DNA of 7,482 nt. Origin: Gammaproteobacteria bacterium. GTDB taxonomy: Bacteria; Pseudomonadota; Gammaproteobacteria; JABDGN01. Under the pieces are notes generated by a model. That model did not search any database and was not told where the DNA came from. It saw only the letters and a list, made by a program, of their open reading frames with translations. Position 1 is the stretch's first letter, and every line of letters begins with the position of its first letter. The stretch covers positions 1 to 7,482 of the forward strand of contig JAESTO010000133.1 in assembly GCA_016763565.1 (NCBI GenBank). The letters run 5' to 3'. Positions 6,358-7,482 of the stretch are shown piece by piece. Made by a program: the position numbers and the translations under genes.

Positions 6358-7482
6358 AACGCAATGCCTCCGCAGGTTGGATGCGTGATGCCTTCCATGC
6401 CGGATAAATCGTTGCTAATAAACTCAGCACAAAAGCCAATGAGCAAATATGCCATATATCGCTAAAAACCAACTGTGACGGTAAATTATCTAAATAATAC
6501 ACCGAAGAATTAAATAATGGCGTGTGAAAAATAGCCTCTAACCAAGCAACGATATGACTCACATTCAGTGATAACAACATCCCCGTTAATAAACCAATGC
6601 CCGTGCCAACAAAACCAATAATCGCCCCTTGAATGACAAAAATGTTCATAATCATTTGTGGCGTTGCACCTAGCGTTCTTAAAATAGCAATATCTGCTTG
6701 TTTATCAGTAACCACCATCACTAATGTCGACACCAAATTAAAAGCAGCCACGGCAATAATCAATAATAAAATTAAAAACATCATGGTTTTTTCTAATCTC
6801 ACTGCACTAAAAAAAGCACCGAATTGTGCTGTCCAATTGGTCACATAGCTTTGTGGAAAATCATTTTGAAGATCAAGCGAAATTTTAGGCGCATCATATA
6901 ACCTGCTGATTTTTAAATGTAATCCGGAGATATTATGCCCTAGTTGAAACAGCACTTGAGCATCATTTTGGTTAATAAAAGCAAAGCGACTATCAAAACC
7001 AAAACCACTCCCCGCTTGAAAGATCCCCACGACAACAAAACGTTTAAAGCGTGGATTAATCCCCACTAAACTAACATTAAGCTGTGGCACAATCAGCGTC
7101 ACTTTATCACGCAGACCTAAACCTAAATTATCGGCAAGACGCTGGCCAAGCACAATACCAAATCGCCCTGCTCGCAAAGCTGATAATGATCCAGCAACTA
7201 TTTTTTTATCGAGCTGATTAATGGACTTTTCTTGCTGAGGAATAATGCCCATAATGAGTGCCGGTTGCACCGCATCAAAATGCTTTAACAATCCTTGCCC
7301 TTGTACATAAGGCGCTGCCGCAATAATTTTTTTTACGCGTTAAAAGCTTGCGCTCAACTTGTTGCCAATTAGCTAGCTGGTTATTCAAGCCTTGAAAACT
7401 TACTTGAGGCGCTAAGCTAAATACTTTGTCACGAATATGGCTATCAAAACCGTTCATCACCGACAATACCGTAATCAAGGTC
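6350..7482 (-). CDS. lolC: LolC/LolE-family lipoprotein-release permease (5' end off window; frameshifted)
   Basis: This is the membrane subunit that works with LolD to release lipoproteins. The N-terminal part runs off the window; the visible start of the frame reads [12 protein letters not shown], the end of membrane segment 1 in the family. A periplasmic domain follows ([31 protein letters not shown]). Then come three C-terminal membrane segments around [49 protein letters not shown] and [21 protein letters not shown], and the closing [15 protein letters not shown], a strong LolC/LolE ending. About 50 codons inside the window the frame breaks at a run of eight A (7334-7327); seven would give [15 protein letters not shown], the expected family sequence. 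The TTG codons at 7478 and 7291 are internal, not starts. The joined visible length is about 375 residues, against roughly 410 for the family. With no lolE after lolD, it may be the single permease of a homodimeric (LolF-type) system, unless a second permease gene lies upstream. Confidence 0.9.
7327..7334 (-). repeat. Eight-base poly-A tract at the lolC/E frameshift
   Basis: Eight T on the plus strand correspond to eight A in the coding strand. The upstream frame reads through into a stop at the end of KAF (about 7275), while the downstream frame is closed upstream by TAA. Removing one A restores a continuous family-like sequence. Such tracts are prone to replication slippage, RNA polymerase slippage and sequencing error. 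Confidence 0.85.

Noticed and set aside
1..7482. CRISPR array, tRNA, rRNA, insertion sequence, attachment site, defence system.
   Set aside because: No regularly spaced repeats, cloverleaf sequence, transposase or integrase motifs, or known defence genes were seen on either strand.

Overview
The window looks like chromosomal core sequence from an AT-rich gammaproteobacterium. An intracellular or host-associated lineage of the Legionellales/Coxiellaceae type is my best guess, based on base composition, long gene-poor spacers, the gene content and two frameshifted genes. No ribosomal RNA or other phylogenetic marker is present, so this placement is inference. Every convincing gene lies on the minus strand. 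In transcription order (high to low coordinates) they are: a LolC/LolE-family lipoprotein-release permease (its 5' end is off the window), lolD, comEC, msbA and csrA.

Region by region. 6350-7482 is the lolC/E permease, broken by a one-base expansion of a poly-A tract at 7327-7334. It overlaps lolD (5653-6357) by 8 bases. 5192-5652 is a 461-base spacer with no convincing gene; it separates lolD from comEC and is where lolE sits in an enteric lolCDE operon. 2834-5191 is an intact comEC/rec2. 2652-2833 holds the msbA leader, a dyad, and an orphan plus-strand intrinsic terminator next to a degenerate REP-like palindrome. 901-2651 is msbA, split by a one-base frameshift just before the Walker A motif. 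557-900 is a spacer rich in palindromes where lpxK would be expected in many relatives. 353-556 is a csrA variant with a short insertion. 1-352 has no confident gene, only a short ORF with a good ribosome binding site that may be coupled to csrA through a hairpin.

How the genes fit together. LolC/E-LolD extracts outer-membrane lipoproteins from the inner membrane. MsbA flips lipid A-core across the inner membrane. ComEC is the inner-membrane channel for DNA uptake. The order lol-comEC-msbA is a conserved gammaproteobacterial envelope-biogenesis neighbourhood (ycaI/comEC-msbA-lpxK in E. coli). CsrA, a post-transcriptional regulator, takes the place usually held by lpxK.

I found no defence system, CRISPR array, mobile element or clearly novel system. 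The points most worth checking are the two single-base frameshifts in normally essential envelope transporters, the CsrA variant with its possible coupled downstream ORF, and the orphan plus-strand terminator.
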